Below, piece by piece: positions 47,460-59,100 of a DNA stretch of 64,000 nt. The number at the start of each line of letters is the position of its first letter. Positions within the stretch are counted from its first letter, which is position 1. Position numbers and translations under genes: made by a program. The stretch spans positions 1,243,001 to 1,307,000 of the forward strand of contig JAOTON010002068.1 in the NCBI GenBank assembly GCA_034440635.1. Reading direction: 5' to 3'. This stretch comes from Lepas anatifera. Its lineage: Eukaryota > Arthropoda > Thecostraca > Lepadidae. The notes below the pieces were generated by a model. It worked only from the letters and a program-made list of their open reading frames with translations. It was not told where the DNA came from and searched no databases.

Positions 47460-48255
47460 TCGGTCTCTTCAGGTTGGCCATTCAGAGGGGAGAGCGAGAC
47501 GGAAGTTGAAACCCGAACCAATCATGGCGGCTTATTTTGGCAACATTCGATCAATTATGGAGTTTGGCTGCGTAATTTGGGGTGGGGCTGCCAAGACCCA
47601 TCTTGATAGACTGGACAAAATTCAGCATAAATTCTTGATTTGGCTCGCGTCAAGCTCAACGAAAAGCTCACCATCATTTGTGTACCATGATATTTTGGCT
47701 ACGTTCAAAATAAACACTCTGGCTAATCGACGACTACAATATGATATCCTTTTCGCACACAAAATTATCTCCGGAAAAATAGACTCCGCCTTTTTGCTCG
47801 GTAATTTCCCTTTTCATGTCCCAGGAAGGAACACAAGGGCAATGTTCGGTAGTATGCTGCATGTTCCATTTGGAAGGGTAGAAACTGTGAGGCGTGGATT
47901 GTTTGTCGTTCGACCACTAATTTTAACTCGTATCTGACGGCATGTCCACTTTCCGACCCTTTTAGATTTTCATTTGGTCAGTTTAGAGCACAGGTTCGTT
48001 TATATATTAAGTCGTTGCCTGCGAGTTGAACAAAGTGAACTTTTTAACTCTTTGATATTCTTATGTTTACTGTTTTAAGTGCATATTTTAGTCAGCTCGC
48101 AATGTGATCGTTGTTTGTAGCTTGTTGGCTCCTCATTTTTACCTGTAGTTGTATGTGACCTGTTTACCGTGACCATGTTTTATGATTCCTGACTTGAGCT
48201 CTTATTGGGGTATGACCCTGTTGCTCATATAGCACTAATAAACAAATAAACATCT
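47460..48255 (+). pseudogene. 3' end of a CR1/Jockey-type LINE
   Basis: The ORF 47455-47937 reads IMEFGCVIWGGAAKTHLDRLDKIQHKFLIW, abbreviated here as the motif VIWG...LDRLDKIQHKFL. It continues to LQYDILFAHKIISGKID and HVPGRNTRAMF, the typical C-terminal region after the RT domain in CR1/Jockey-like LINEs. A frameshift near 47925 moves the ending (NSYLTACPLSDPF...SFGQFRAQVRLYIKS) to another frame. The element ends at about 48255 in AATAAACAAATAAAC, a microsatellite-like tail usual for this group. It is strongly 5'-truncated, with no catalytic RT motifs retained. Confidence 0.8.
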
Positions 48256-48479
48256 CCAAAACGGTTTGAGATGGGCTCTTGAAATTTTGTGACTTCTCCT
48301 TAAACTAAATAGCACGTGTTCCCTGAAAATTTTGAAAATACATTTGCACCAGAGGCGGAGCTATGGCTCCCTAATTTGGGGGTTTTATCCAGAAGCCGAG
48401 CATTGTCGCCTGCGTTGCGTTTGTCCTACAATAAACCTGTCTGTAACGAATTGGCGGCAGTTGTAATGTTTGAATGCTA

Positions 48480-49110
48480 TTACTGAAATTTAGGATGAAA
48501 GTTGATGTGTATTTTGATATAATTTTGGCCATAGGCGGTTCCAAAAGCTCAAAATGGGGGGCTTACAATGCTATCCATCCGAACTCTTCCAAAGTAAATA
48601 CATTGTAAACAGAATGTTCGGGGAGGGGGTAAACATAACCATGCATTCATCCCATATGTGTATTACATGATAATAGGGAGCCATAGGCGTGCTCAGGTAC
48701 CGTAATTAGGGGGTTCACTCGCACTCAAGCTCATTTTAGTGTTGTGTGTCATTGAATGGGACAAAGCATTGTAACTATGCATTTAGTTCTCACACTAAAT
48801 GAGATTTGGAGTGACAGTTGATGTGTATTTCTGATATATTTTTGGCCATACGCGGTTCCAGGAGCTCAAAATGGGGTCTATAATGTTATCCATTCGAACT
48901 CTTCCAAATTGAATAAACTGCCTACATAATGGACAGGGAGGGGTAAAAATAAGAATGCATTGATCTCATCCATGTATTATATGATAATGGGATATCATAG
49001 GCGTGCTCAGGTACCGTAATTAGGGGGTTCACTAACTCCCAATCGTATTTTAGTGTTGTGTCTGCATTGAATGGGGCAAAGCATTGTATATATTCATTTA
49101 GTCCAACACC
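48480..49110 (+). repeat. Two-copy tandem duplication, period about 314 bases
   Basis: CATAGGCGTGCTCAGGTACC occurs at 48682 and 48996, and GTTGATGTGTATTT...TTTTGGCCATA at about 48497 and 48815. Further matches (AATGGGACAAAGCATTGTA / AATGGGGCAAAGCATTGTA) extend the homology over the whole period. Words like CATAGGCGGTTCC suggest hAT-type ends within it. Confidence 0.8.
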
Positions 49111-49128
49111 AAATGGACACAATTCATC

Positions 49129-49264
49129 CATAGGCGGATCCAAGAGTAGTCCCCGGGTCGGGCAGGGGTGGATAAAGGCGGGGTAATTTGAAAAGGAGCC
49201 ATACCTGAAAGGCGGGGTAGTTTGTACCCTACCCCACTATTTTGCCTCTCTGAATCCGCCTGTG
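49129..49264. mobile_element. 136-bp hAT-like MITE
   Basis: Begins CATAGGCGGATCCAAGAG and ends CTCTGAATCCGCCTGTG, giving an inverted repeat of about 16 bases with few mismatches. The left end is the same as that of the segments at 5203 and its sister copies. No target duplication could be confirmed. Confidence 0.55.
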
Positions 49265-50201
49265 ACATATTTTTGGTAGTTGAGCACTTTGCTTGACATC
49301 AGAGATATCACACTGTACTTGCCATGTGCATTTCTGCAAAAAAGACATGAACAAATTCAGATAATTCTCCCCAAATTTCTGACCCTAGAACCGCCTTACA
49401 TTTTGAATTTCGTCCAAATGAGAGATATCACCTTTTCCAAGCAACTCCCTGTCGATCCATATTAGTTTCGTGAAAATCAAGCCTAAGAGACAAGAGTTAC
49501 GGATAATCTAAAAGGCAGACATTTTGTCTATTTTTAATCCCCCACCCTCAATTTTCAGAATTTTTTATTTTTTTAATCAAAATGTAATTTAGTGCGAGAG
49601 GAATCGATTGCAGTTTGAATTTTCAAAATCTTCCCGGTAGATTTTGAGATCTTAGGGGCAGAATCTGCCCCCTGTTGGAAAGAGGGGTAGCCGGGAGTCC
49701 GTTGGAAATAGGGTTAAGCAGTTTTCAGACTTAGGTCAATAACTTTGCATGAAATGATGATACAGCTTTTATTTTATACCATTGCGTTTGAATTTCTATT
49801 GCGAGTCGATCGATATGCATATTGACTTTGCTACGTCAAAAAGTGAGCTTGACCTGAACTGAGGTTAGGTCATTTTTGTGTTTTACCTAGTATGATCATA
49901 TTATACATCATTCGATTTACTGTGACGTGAGAAAGCGAATGCTGCCTACAAAATGACCTTAACTCAACTCTGTCAGATGCTAGAGCCCAAAAACGTTGCT
50001 CAAAATACCAACTTCTTTGACCTGTCATGACCTCAATATTGACCTGAGCCAAAAAGTGACTGATATAGTTTCTTCATGAATTTGTATGAGCTATCCACCA
50101 GCCTCCGCGTTTTTCGCTATCCCGCATAGGACTCGAGTTCCAGGGGGTGTTCACCCCACCAGGGCGAAGGTGGCTCGGAGGCCCACCGGGGCGCGAGTTA
50201 A

Positions 50202-51287
50202 GCGCCCCGAAATGTTTGAACCCCTTTAGGAAATGAATAGTCGGATGTTGTTCAGGTGCTGATGGGCCAAGCTCCCACCCCCTAGCTCCCAACCCCAAAA
50301 TAAAGTCCTGGATTTGCCACTGGATAAATGGGTTTATTATTGACGTTTTTGTTGTTATAAAGTATCTATCGGTCGTTGTTTCTGGACGTTTAAATACGCT
50401 TCACTTGGGTTGCATTCTGATCGAAGTCTTACATTCTATGACGATTGCATTTTTTTGCTAATTTTTAAAACCCTATTGCGGTAGCGCTGATTCTTGCATC
50501 CCTGGTGGGGAAGAGGCGGGGGATTTTGTGGGAGGCTAAATTTCATGACGCATCATCGAACATTCTGGAGGGCGCCGAGAGTCGATCGGGGAAGGCGCGT
50601 GCCCCACTTCACTCCCCCTGGGTTTGCCTATAGAAGCATCAAAAAGTGACAAAATGTACTTAGCTACGCGCATAATCAAGTTTTGACTATATTCTCAACA
50701 TCCAGCAGCCATCGTTAAACAGCGGTTACGAATTTTGTCATGCCAAAAAGTGAATCGGGCCCATTTTGCCCTGGTCACGAGCCGCTATGTTGTGATCACG
50801 CTATGTTGTCACGCTATGACGCTATGTTGTGTCACTTATAGACTCAAGGATATAAGTGAGGACTATAAACTATAGAGTGAGGACTTATAACTCGAAGGCA
50901 ATATTTATCAAGGGATACAGAAAATATATGTATAACTCGATAACAATACCTATAAAGAAACACAGATATACCCAAGCATCACGTATATCGGAACAATTTT
51001 AATTCGACAGACTGTACAGGGTGTTAATGTGAAGTGACCTAAAATATGTATCAACCAAACTTTCAACATCGTCTTTTTAGCTCTTTTGTTTTATTCTCGG
51101 CGATGCTTCCCTGCTCCAAGCACCCTTACCTCACCCAGGGCTGAGAGCATCTGCGCCGGTGTGGCTGAGCTGCCTCGCCCAGGGTGTTCCTTATCCCAAT
51201 CCTCATACTCAACCATCCTCATCCTTCACCTTCTATAGTATCTTGATTGTCATCCTCATAGCGATGACGTTGGAAGAGCCACTGCAA
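50202..51287. other. Spacer with an isolated hAT-like terminus
   Basis: CCTGGATTTGCCACTG at 50307-50322 is the reverse of a typical hAT end, but its partner was not found. At 50555-50600, GGAGGGCGCCGAGAGTCGAT is similar to GAGGGCGCCGATGGTCGATT of the composite units (for example 13485). At 50780-50835, GCTATGTTGTGATCACGCTATGTTGTCACGC is a local repeat of GCTATGTTGT. No gene seen. Confidence 0.5.
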
Positions 51288-51291
51288 TTAA

Positions 51292-52317
51292 CCCTCGCCC
51301 CACCGGGGGGGCCATCGATGGCCCCCCTAAGGTTTTTCCGGGATAGCAGAAAAACGAAGAGGCGCAGCACCTCGGTTGAGGGCTCCACCTCTCACTGCAT
51401 CATTTTCCCACCATCCCTGAAATTTTTTACCCCGGGTCACCCAAGGTCAGGTCACCAGACGAGGTCAACCAAGGTCACCTCATTTCAACTTTAGAGCTCT
51501 GTAAGAGCTACATTTCAAAGTCGATCGATTTGAAACTTCCTACAATTTATGGCCCTTACAGGGTCAACAAAGTGTATATCCGGGATTTTTCGATTTCGTG
51601 CCCTGAGGTCAGGTCACGAGGTGACCTCTCCCTTTGAAAAAGCATGGGGAAAAGCTGTCTTATGATCTAAAAGTCACAAAAGCGATTGAAAATGCTCAGC
51701 TTGATCAGAAAAGCGTTCTTGGACACCCTTTCACGGATTCCAGGGGCCATATTTGCCGTTTGACCTCTCCAAGGTCATCCAGGGTCACCAGGGGTCAAAA
51801 ACAGTATTTTGACAATAACTTTTGACCTTTATAAGCTAGAGAGCTGAAATAAACACCATCGTGTTTGTCTCGTTACTGGCTTTCATTTGATATACGGCAA
51901 GGTCACTTTCTGACCTTTCGTGACCTCAGGTCATCTTAGGTCACGAGGTGACCTCTGGAGGTCAAACCACTGGCGGGAGGTCCTTACGTTTCGCATAGCG
52001 GAAAAAGGACTGACAATTTCCTATCAAATGTACTTTACCAGACCTCAATAGCTCTAATGGCATAAGAGTTATGCCCAGTTTGCTTAAGCATTGCATATTT
52101 GAGTGAAAATAGCCGATCTTGACCTAATTTGACCTCTGGAGGTCAAACCATTGACCTGAGCACTAAAACATGTGAAGTAATTTCTTACTGAATTTACGCG
52201 AGCTTTCTATTGCACTTTGCAGATTTGCGCTAACGCACATATTTGCGGAGTTAGAGGGGGGCCATCGATGGCCCCCGGTGGGGCGAAGGTGGCGCTGGAC
52301 CCCCGGTGGGGCGCGGG
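51292..52317 (+). mobile_element. Complete TTAA-targeting transposon (1.03 kb)
   Basis: TTAA at 51288-51291 and 52318-52321. The left end is CCCTCGCCCCACCGGGGG. The right end reversed is CCCGCGCCCCACCGGGGG, so 16 of the first 18 bases match. Both subterminal regions carry the palindrome GGGGCCATCGATGGCCCC. The interior is dense in AGGTCA/TGACC, for example CAAGGTCAGGTCACC at 51443 and GACCTCAGGTCATCTTAGGT at 51922. No transposase. The best-preserved member of the family here. Confidence 0.88.
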
Positions 52318-52408
52318 TTAAGTGGAAATGTTCGATAAATACAAATGCAAATACACAAGCGCGTCGTTCAGCCATTTTTTGAAAGGACACGCCAGCAAAA
52401 TATTGTCT

Positions 52409-53176
52409 CATTAGTAAAGGGGGATGATGCAAGCTTAAGTCGGAATTTCAAACAAAGCACTTGGGAAAGCATTCATTGGACTGTTTAAGACCACTTGACA
52501 TTTTGGACCGATTCATTCCTCCCAAAACCCCGAAACAAGCAATCATTACAAAAACACTATTTTTGCAGCATAATTCTTCACCGCCTGGTGAGTTCGATTG
52601 GGCTTCCTCCTCTGTTTTTCGCAAATAAATTTAAGCGTATTTAAATAAGAGGCGCCTCGCTTTCCATAATCTTAGAAAGATGCATTTGATGGCGTCTGGC
52701 CAAAAGTTAACATTAGGTCAGGTCAGGTCAGTGAGTAACGACGTCATTTAAAAGCCCATATAAGGAAATTCTCTTCTGCTACAAGGGTGGTGACGAAACC
52801 TGACGTTATCTCGGTTTCTAAAAAAACCCTACGAATTTTCTAGCCATCATTGGAAGGCTCTTAAAAAGAGAAATCAGCATGCACTGATTTGCTTTCAGGC
52901 CCAGCAGCAGCGAGGTCACTAGAGGTCATCCAAGGTCGCAGTTTTCGAGTTTTTGTTCTTCAGCTTATGAGTTGGACAGGATTAAGCCATACGTTTTGTA
53001 TCATGGTTAGGCTCATGGTTATGACTTGAAATAGTTGGAAAAAGACGCTGAAAGGTCATTCTTTGACCTTGGTCTTAGGTCAACGTCGGGTCAAGATTAC
53101 AATGTGGGCTTACAAGGTCATCCCACGCATCGTTCGAATCCTTGGACCAAGACAAACCTATTGATGTTGGGGCTTT
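52409..53176 (+). repeat. Left arm of the 52409 element
   Basis: Pairs with 53975-54729. Its inner end is CAAACCTATTGATGTTGG. Confidence 0.8.
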
Positions 53177-53441
53177 GTTCTTGATTTCATTGTCCCCAAG
53201 TCATAAGAGATGGTCTTAATGCATTGCTGCTTAATGTGATCCATCCTGTCCCATTATAATATTACGATAGGGAGGATGATTGCATGCAAGGGTAGTGATT
53301 TTGCTCCATTCACTTGGAATTGTTTTCAGCTTGTGGTTGCTTAGCCTTTTTTATCCATTAATTTTGCCGAAAAAACTGTCTATGCCAGAATGACTAAAAG
53401 ATACTTTTTCTCATCATGTTATGTTATATGTCAACGTTAAT

Positions 53442-53936
53442 TCAGCTGTTGTAGTAGTCGCTCCCTGTCGTGAACCTCCGGAGAGAGGACCTGAGCAGAC
53501 TATATTCGACAGTCGCGGGCTGGGCCTTTTTTCTAGGAAGGCCATCAGTGACTCGGCGAACTCCCTGCAAGTCCTTTCTCGCCTCCTGTTGTTGGAAAGT
53601 GATCTGGATCCTGATGAGTGGATCGAAAATGGGCAGAGTGGTGGAACTCTCCCTCACGAACTGTAGCTTCTTCATACTTTCCTGCTTCTCCCTCTCCTAC
53701 AGGTCCGGCCTGTCTACGTACTCCTTCACCTGAACTGCGTCCGTGAAGGGTCCACCATCCGCCTTCAGTATGTCCAGCATGTCCAGCTTCTTCCTCTCCT
53801 TGGCCTGCCTGGTCCTTAAAAGAACCTTTGCTCTCCCGCAGCTCCCTGCTCTTGCAAAGATCATCGGGCGGCTAACTGCCGGCAGAGTCTGCAGCTTCCT
53901 CAGCCTGTACCCCTTTGTCCCGCACTGTTGCTCCAT
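53442..53936 (-). pseudogene. Broken transposon ORF with GGPFT...TSTTLP-like block
   Basis: The minus strand reads 79 codons from 53936, one in-frame TAG at 53697-53699, and then continues in the same frame to 53442 (about 164 codons in all). The first half contains ILKADGGPFTDAVQVKEYVD. After the stop comes KLQFVRESSTTLPIFDPL followed by RIQITF. I recall a similar pair of blocks (GGPFTxxxxVxxY and QFxRxTSTTLPxxDPLFRIQ) in uncharacterised transposon-associated proteins of fish and invertebrates, from memory and unverified. The gene is inactive and truncated by the arms. Confidence 0.5.
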
Positions 53937-53974
53937 CGCCAGGTTGTCAGGGTACAGGCCTCTCGCTCCATCGC

Positions 53975-54729
53975 CAGCATCAATAGGTTCGTCTTGGTCC
54001 AGGGATTCGAACGATTCACGGCATGACCTTGTAAGACCACATGGTAATCTTGATCCGACTTTGACCTAAGACCAAGGTCAAACAATTACCTTTCAGCGTC
54101 TTCCAAATATTTCAAATCATGACCATGATCCTAACTATGATACAAAATGTATAACTTTATCCTGTCCAACTCATAAGGTGAAGAACGAAAACTCTAAAAT
54201 TGTGACCTTTGATGACCTCTAGTGACATTGCTCTTAACTTGGCCTCAAAATAAATGACAGAATAACGATTTATAATTTTAAGAGCTTTCCATTGATGGCT
54301 AACAAATTGGCATAGCTTTTCTAGAAACCGAGATAAACTCGGTTTCGTCGCCGTCCTTGTAGCAGAAGAGGATTCCATTGCATGAATTTTTAAATGACGT
54401 CATAACTCACTGACCTGAGCTGACCTGATGTCAGATTTTGGCAAAAAAGCCGTCAAATGGATCCTTCTAAGAGTGTGGAAAGCGACAGGCCTCTTATTTA
54501 AATACGGGTGAACTTGTTTTTAAAAAATAACACGTACGACCGGGGAGAAGCAGGATTATGAAGGACTATGTTGCGAAACAGTGGTTCTGTAATCTTGCTT
54601 GGTAGGAGGTTTTTGGGAGGAATACATCGATTCAAAATTTCAAGTGGTCTAAAACTGTCCACTGAATGCTTTCCCAAGTGCTCTCTTCGAAATTCCGACT
54701 TAGCATATTATCATCCCCTCTGTCATTAG
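53975..54729 (-). repeat. Right arm of the 52409 element
   Basis: Reverse complement of the left arm with roughly 10-20 percent divergence. Its inner end reversed reads GAACCTATTGATGCTGG. Confidence 0.8.
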
Positions 54730-55827
54730 ATTCTGTGGAGATGTCAACCCCTGGTCTCAGCCTTGGAGACCTGAATCACTCGCAGAAGGCAGCTTATTTC
54801 TTCCGATAACACTTCAGGTTGATCACGACTATCTTCAGATATGATGCTTCATGAGGCTTGGAAGACTGAAGGTACCAGAGAATAGTCCGCAGGCGGAGCC
54901 TGTGGACTATTCTCTGTGTCTGCGGCCTTGCTGCGTCATTAGTTACACCAGCTGCTGGGGCACGCCAACGGTGGAGTTCCATTAGCAGTGGCACGGACCC
55001 AGCCGGATGCGAAGATGAACATCAGCCCAATACAGCCAAGGTAGCATTGCCAGAAATTCCAGCCATTCCAGAGATGAATGAAAAGTGCTAGAGTAAGATG
55101 CAGTAAAATGGCTCGGGTTTGCATAAACCTCGTGTTTTGGAGCTTGCTGTGTATTGTTCACTACTTTTACATGTAAAATAAGAACTTGGGGACATTTATG
55201 TCTAATGACAGGGTACAGTTTTGAACCACTGTAGATATTTCCATTCGGCATATCTTTTCTGGAGGTACTAGAAACGCAGGTCGCTGACCTCAAGCTGACG
55301 ACAAGCCCCCTGAGGCATGACGTCCGGCGGTCTGAACCTGACGGGGATACCAACCAAGATTTGTGAGAGCAGGTGCAGCCGACCAGCTCTGTTTCTGAAT
55401 GAATTTCGAGTTTCTTGAATGGCAGAATAAACACAGCTGAAGTGTTTACATTGAACGAGAACAGATAACGACAAAGAGTTATCCCACTGATGTTTCTCGT
55501 GAAAAGCTTTTAGTGAAATTTGAAACATCCGCCAGATTTCGTCCAGACTTCCCCGTGCCTGACCTTGATAGTGATACTCAATGACCCAATGTTCAATACT
55601 TCCTCCAAGACTGTAATCATATTCGTCACCAGAAAAATATATCCAGCAGTTTCAATTGTTTAAAATTCCTTCAAGACTGCATCATTGATAAATTTGCACA
55701 AAAATCCAAACGATGAAACTGCAGCATGTCTTGGTGACAGGTTCCTTATCCCTCATGCCATAGATGTTGAGGAAGACTATTTGGCGAAACGCGTTCATCT
55801 GTCTGCTGTGTTGGTTTAAGTGATTAT
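54730..55827. other. Unassigned stretch left of the LINE
   Basis: Minus-strand ORFs of 150 codons (54982-55434) and 86 codons (55268-55528) and a 61-codon hydrophobic one (54939-55124) overlap in different frames. None has a domain I can name and codon use gives no clear signal. A strong hairpin is listed separately. ATTCGTCACCAGAAAAA at 55620 recurs at 60045. Confidence 0.35.
54877..54915. repeat. 18-bp-stem perfect hairpin
   Basis: AGAGAATAGTCCGCAGGC, loop GGA, then GCCTGTGGACTATTCTCT. All 18 positions pair if the single G-T is counted as a wobble. It is too tight for a microRNA precursor (3-base loop) and no T-run follows. Possibly a transposon end or foldback remnant. Confidence 0.8.
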
Positions 55828-55842
55828 AACTGTCAACCACTG
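55828..55842 (+). repeat. LINE target-site duplication, left copy
   Basis: AACTGTCAACCACTG is repeated exactly at 59976-59990 after the LINE's A-rich tail. Confidence 0.88.
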
Positions 55843-55845
55843 TGT

Positions 55846-56118
55846 TTGGAAGTCAACCTTGCTATATTTATTTTGTGTCCCGCACCTCGGCAGCGGGCCT
55901 TGTCGCCTCTTGGCTGTATCGACGTGGCTAGGTGCCTTGTCCTTGTTATCATGGGAGTGAGAGAGGAACATAGGACAGATATGTTGACCAAACAGCAGCG
56001 TTCACGAGAAAATGAGCATTATTCATTTTCATACCTTGCTCTAGGAATAGCCTTCAGGACAGAGTGCTATTTGATCATGAATCGAGTTATGCAACTAATA
56101 ACAAAAAACGCAGGCTAA
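55846..56118 (+). CDS. Short leader ORF of the LINE, doubtful
   Basis: 90 codons in a frame different from the main one, ending just before the endonuclease region. It shows neither a coiled coil, an RNA-recognition motif nor a zinc knuckle, so it is not a credible ORF1. It could be the decayed end of one, or chance. Confidence 0.2.
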   Translation: MEVNLAIFILCPAPRQRALSPLGCIDVARCLVLVIMGVREEHRTDMLTKQQRSRENEHYSFSYLALGIAFRTECYLIMNRVMQLITKNAG

Positions 56119-59100
56119 ATTTCATATTTTGACCTTTAATGTACGTGGCTTAAGGGATGCAACCAAAAGAAGGTCTATCTTTCGGCACATTCATACAAAA
56201 TACCCCAACAGCATTGCTGTCTTACAGGAAACCCATTTGTCAGATGAGGTAGAGTCTTGTTGGAGAAATGAACATGGAGGTGACATCATATTTTCCCATG
56301 GGATGTCCAGAAATCAAGGCGGTATAGCCATATGCATGCCAAAAAACATAGCAATGGTAACAGAGACCTTACACCGTGCTGAAAATGGCAGAATATTGGC
56401 GGCTAATGTGAAACAAAACAATTTTGACATGGTTATTATAGGTGTGTATGGCCCAGCTGGTCATTCAGTGCAATAAAAGTTTAATTTTCTTCATGAGTTA
56501 CGTGACACTTTAGATATATTTGGAACAGGAAATGAAGTTGTATTAGGGGACTTTAATATTCGCTTGGATGGGGATAGACATGAAGTTTCAGCAGAGCTTA
56601 GAGATCTATTAGAAATTTTCCTCTTAAGAGACGCTTGGAAAGATACTCACAGTACCGGCAAGGGTTTCACCTGGCAGAGGCCTAACCATAAAAATCAATC
56701 AAGACTAGACTACATATTCATATCAAACACTTTATTCTCGTCCAATGTACTTCACTTCAACATCGACCCTGGCATTCACAGCGATCATAGTTGCGTCACG
56801 CTAATCATGGAGTCCTGCAAGAATCAAAGAGGTCCATCCTTTTGCAAATTTAATAATTCTCTTTTGGGAAATGACGAATTTGAAAAATTGGTCAGAACCG
56901 AGATTCAAAAAAGTCTGAATAACTCCGGAGTATATGAACCTAATGTTACCTTAGGAATTAAAATCGAGATTCTCTTAAGTAACATACGTCAAATATGTAT
57001 GAAATTTGGCAAAAAGATGGCTGAACAGAGAAGGAAAGACGAAGGCGAGCTCGAAAACATAATACGTAGCTTTGAGGCAGACCTAATAGAATACAATGAT
57101 AAGAAAGAAAAGCTTAACGATCTGAAATTGAAAAAGGCAAGAACAGCAATGCTCTTCTCAAAAACCCGCTGGGTAGAAGAAGGGGAACGGGCCACGAAAT
57201 ATTTTCTCAGAAGGGGAAAACAACTTTCTGCACAAAAAGTAATTAACGAAATTATTGAAGGGGAAAATATTATAACTGAAAATAAACTGATACTTGAGGC
57301 CTGCGCAAACCACTTTGAAAAATTGTATACCAAAGAGAATAGATCCAACGATGCGGAAAAAATTGCATACATACAAGGAACACCTCTACCGCAGTTGTCA
57401 AATGAAGACAAGGAAAGATGTGAAGGAGACGTTGATCTAGAGGAATGTAGTTTTGCATTGAGTAAAATGGCTAAGAATAAATCCCCGGGAGTAAGTGGAT
57501 TCACGCCAGAATTCTTATTACATTTCTGGAATGATTTAGGGCCATCCATTGTTCAGTACATAAATGATTCGCAAAATGAGGGATTGTTCATAACACATCG
57601 ACGGGGCATAATAACGTTGATACCGAAAAAGGGAGATCAGAGATTCCTGAAAAATAAGAGACCAGTGTGCTTACTCGACGTCCTGTACAAGCTCATCGCG
57701 AAAGTTATTGCCATTAGGATCTCCTCTGTCATTGATGGTCTAATAGATAAAACCCAAACAGGATTTATTCGTGGGCGTCACATAGGAGAAAACATTCGAT
57801 TAGTTCAAGACATAATTGAATACTGTAATGAAGACCAGCTTTCTGGTTTATTTTTATCTCTCGATTTCGCAAACGCGTTCGACCGCCTAGACCATGACTA
57901 CATAATACATACCCTGAGAGCATTCAATTTTGGCGAAAGCCTCATCAGCTGGGTTAACCTTCTTATCCGGGACATCCATTTAACCGTAGTGAATAACGGG
58001 TATTCATCACGATGGATCCCTGTCCAGCGCTCCACGCTACAGGGGTCATGTATAAGTTCTCTCATCTTTATCTTGGCTATCGAACTTCTTTCAGTAAGAA
58101 TGAAGCTTAACAACAACATCCATGGCATTGTAATTTCAAAGCAAGAATATAAGATAAGCCTTTACGCTGATGATATTAATTTATTTATGTCAGACAAAAA
58201 ATCTGCATCTGAAGCCTTTGCTTTGCTTCATGAATTTGAGCTGATTTCTGGACTTAAACTAAACTTACAGAAATGCAAAATGATGTGGCTAGGGAAACTA
58301 AAAGACAGTACGGATACAATCTACAATCTAATACCGGAAACTAAGATTAAAAGTTTAGGTGTTGTATTCAGTGCTTCATCACCATGTTATAAAGAAAATG
58401 CCGAATCTGTATCCAAAGCAATTAGCACTACTTTAAATATCTGGCAGCAAAGAGATCTAACAATCAAGGGCAGAATAACGATATCCAAGGCACTTCTCAT
58501 CTCCAAAATGGTTTATATTGGTAACACGGGCATGATTCCTAAAAGATACCAAACAGAAATTCAAAGCAAAATCATGAGATTTATATGGAGGGGCAGACCA
58601 CCCAAAGTCGCAAAAAAGGTGCTCTGCCAGCAAATAAAGAATGGGGGATTAAATGCCATAGATATAGAGAAATTCTGCCTCTCCCTCAAGCTAGCCTGGG
58701 TAGCAAAGGTGTTCAAAGAAGAACAACCCTTATGGAAAAAACTGCTTCAAGCTAGGGTAGGAAGATGCGAACTTGCTGACCTATTTAAAACATACATGAA
58801 TCGTCAAACAATAAACTCGTTGAAAATTTCCAAATTTTACAAGGATATATTGACTGAATTTCAAAAATATACGTTTCGGCCACTTACCAACTATAAGGAT
58901 GTACAAAGGGAACCGTTATGGTATAATAGCCAAGTCAAATTAGCAAACAACGACTGTTTCAAAACAATGTATCCCTCTAACATAAAGATTATAGACGATA
59001 TTCTCGATATCACTGGAAACATAATGAGTTTTGAACAGCTTCGCAGGAAATACCCTAGTCTTCGAACAAATTTTTTGACTTATCAAACACTTATACGCGC

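Larger units (their letters stand above)
47372..49713 (+). mobile_element. TTAA-targeting transposon B, nested in A
   Basis: Flanked by TTAA at 47368-47371 and 49714-49717, with a perfect 13-bp terminal inverted repeat CCCTATTTCCAAC. Inside it lie subterminal GGGCAGATTCTG / GGGGCAGAATCTGCC. The AGGTCA-rich sequence of element A resumes beyond both ends. The end sequence differs from that of A, so B is a different TTAA family. It contains a LINE fragment, a tandem duplication and a hAT-like MITE. No transposase. Confidence 0.82.
46908..50197 (+). mobile_element. TTAA-targeting transposon A, host of nested insertions
   Basis: Flanked by TTAA at 46904-46907 and 50198-50201. The left end is CCCTCGCCTCGGTGGGGG, and the right end reversed is CTCGCGCCCCGGTGGGCC. 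Subterminal blocks GCACGAAGCGCTGCC and CATCTCAGGTCAGGTCACC match the copies at 6087 and 60657. Removing the nested element at 47372-49713 leaves about 0.95 kb, similar to the other family members (1.0-1.2 kb). Confidence 0.8.
52409..54729. mobile_element. Second long-armed inverted-repeat transposon (2.3 kb)
   Basis: The left arm 52409-53176 and right arm 53975-54729 are inverted copies. Landmarks such as AAGTCGGAATTTC, GCACTTGGGAAAGCATTCA, TCGGTTTCTA, GAGTTGGACAGGAT, CTTGGACCAAGAC and CCTATTGATG recur mirrored in the same order. The arms include AGGTCA motifs at matching places. The 800-base centre contains a broken minus-strand ORF. It resembles the 36311 element in architecture but not in sequence. 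The outer ends lie near TTAGTAAAGGGGGATGATG and CATCCCCTCTGTCATTAG. The family is unknown. Confidence 0.75.

Noticed and set aside
56989..57549. 186-codon minus-strand ORF opposite the LINE
   Set aside because: It is an antisense shadow of the endonuclease/RT frame, which has clear domain motifs.
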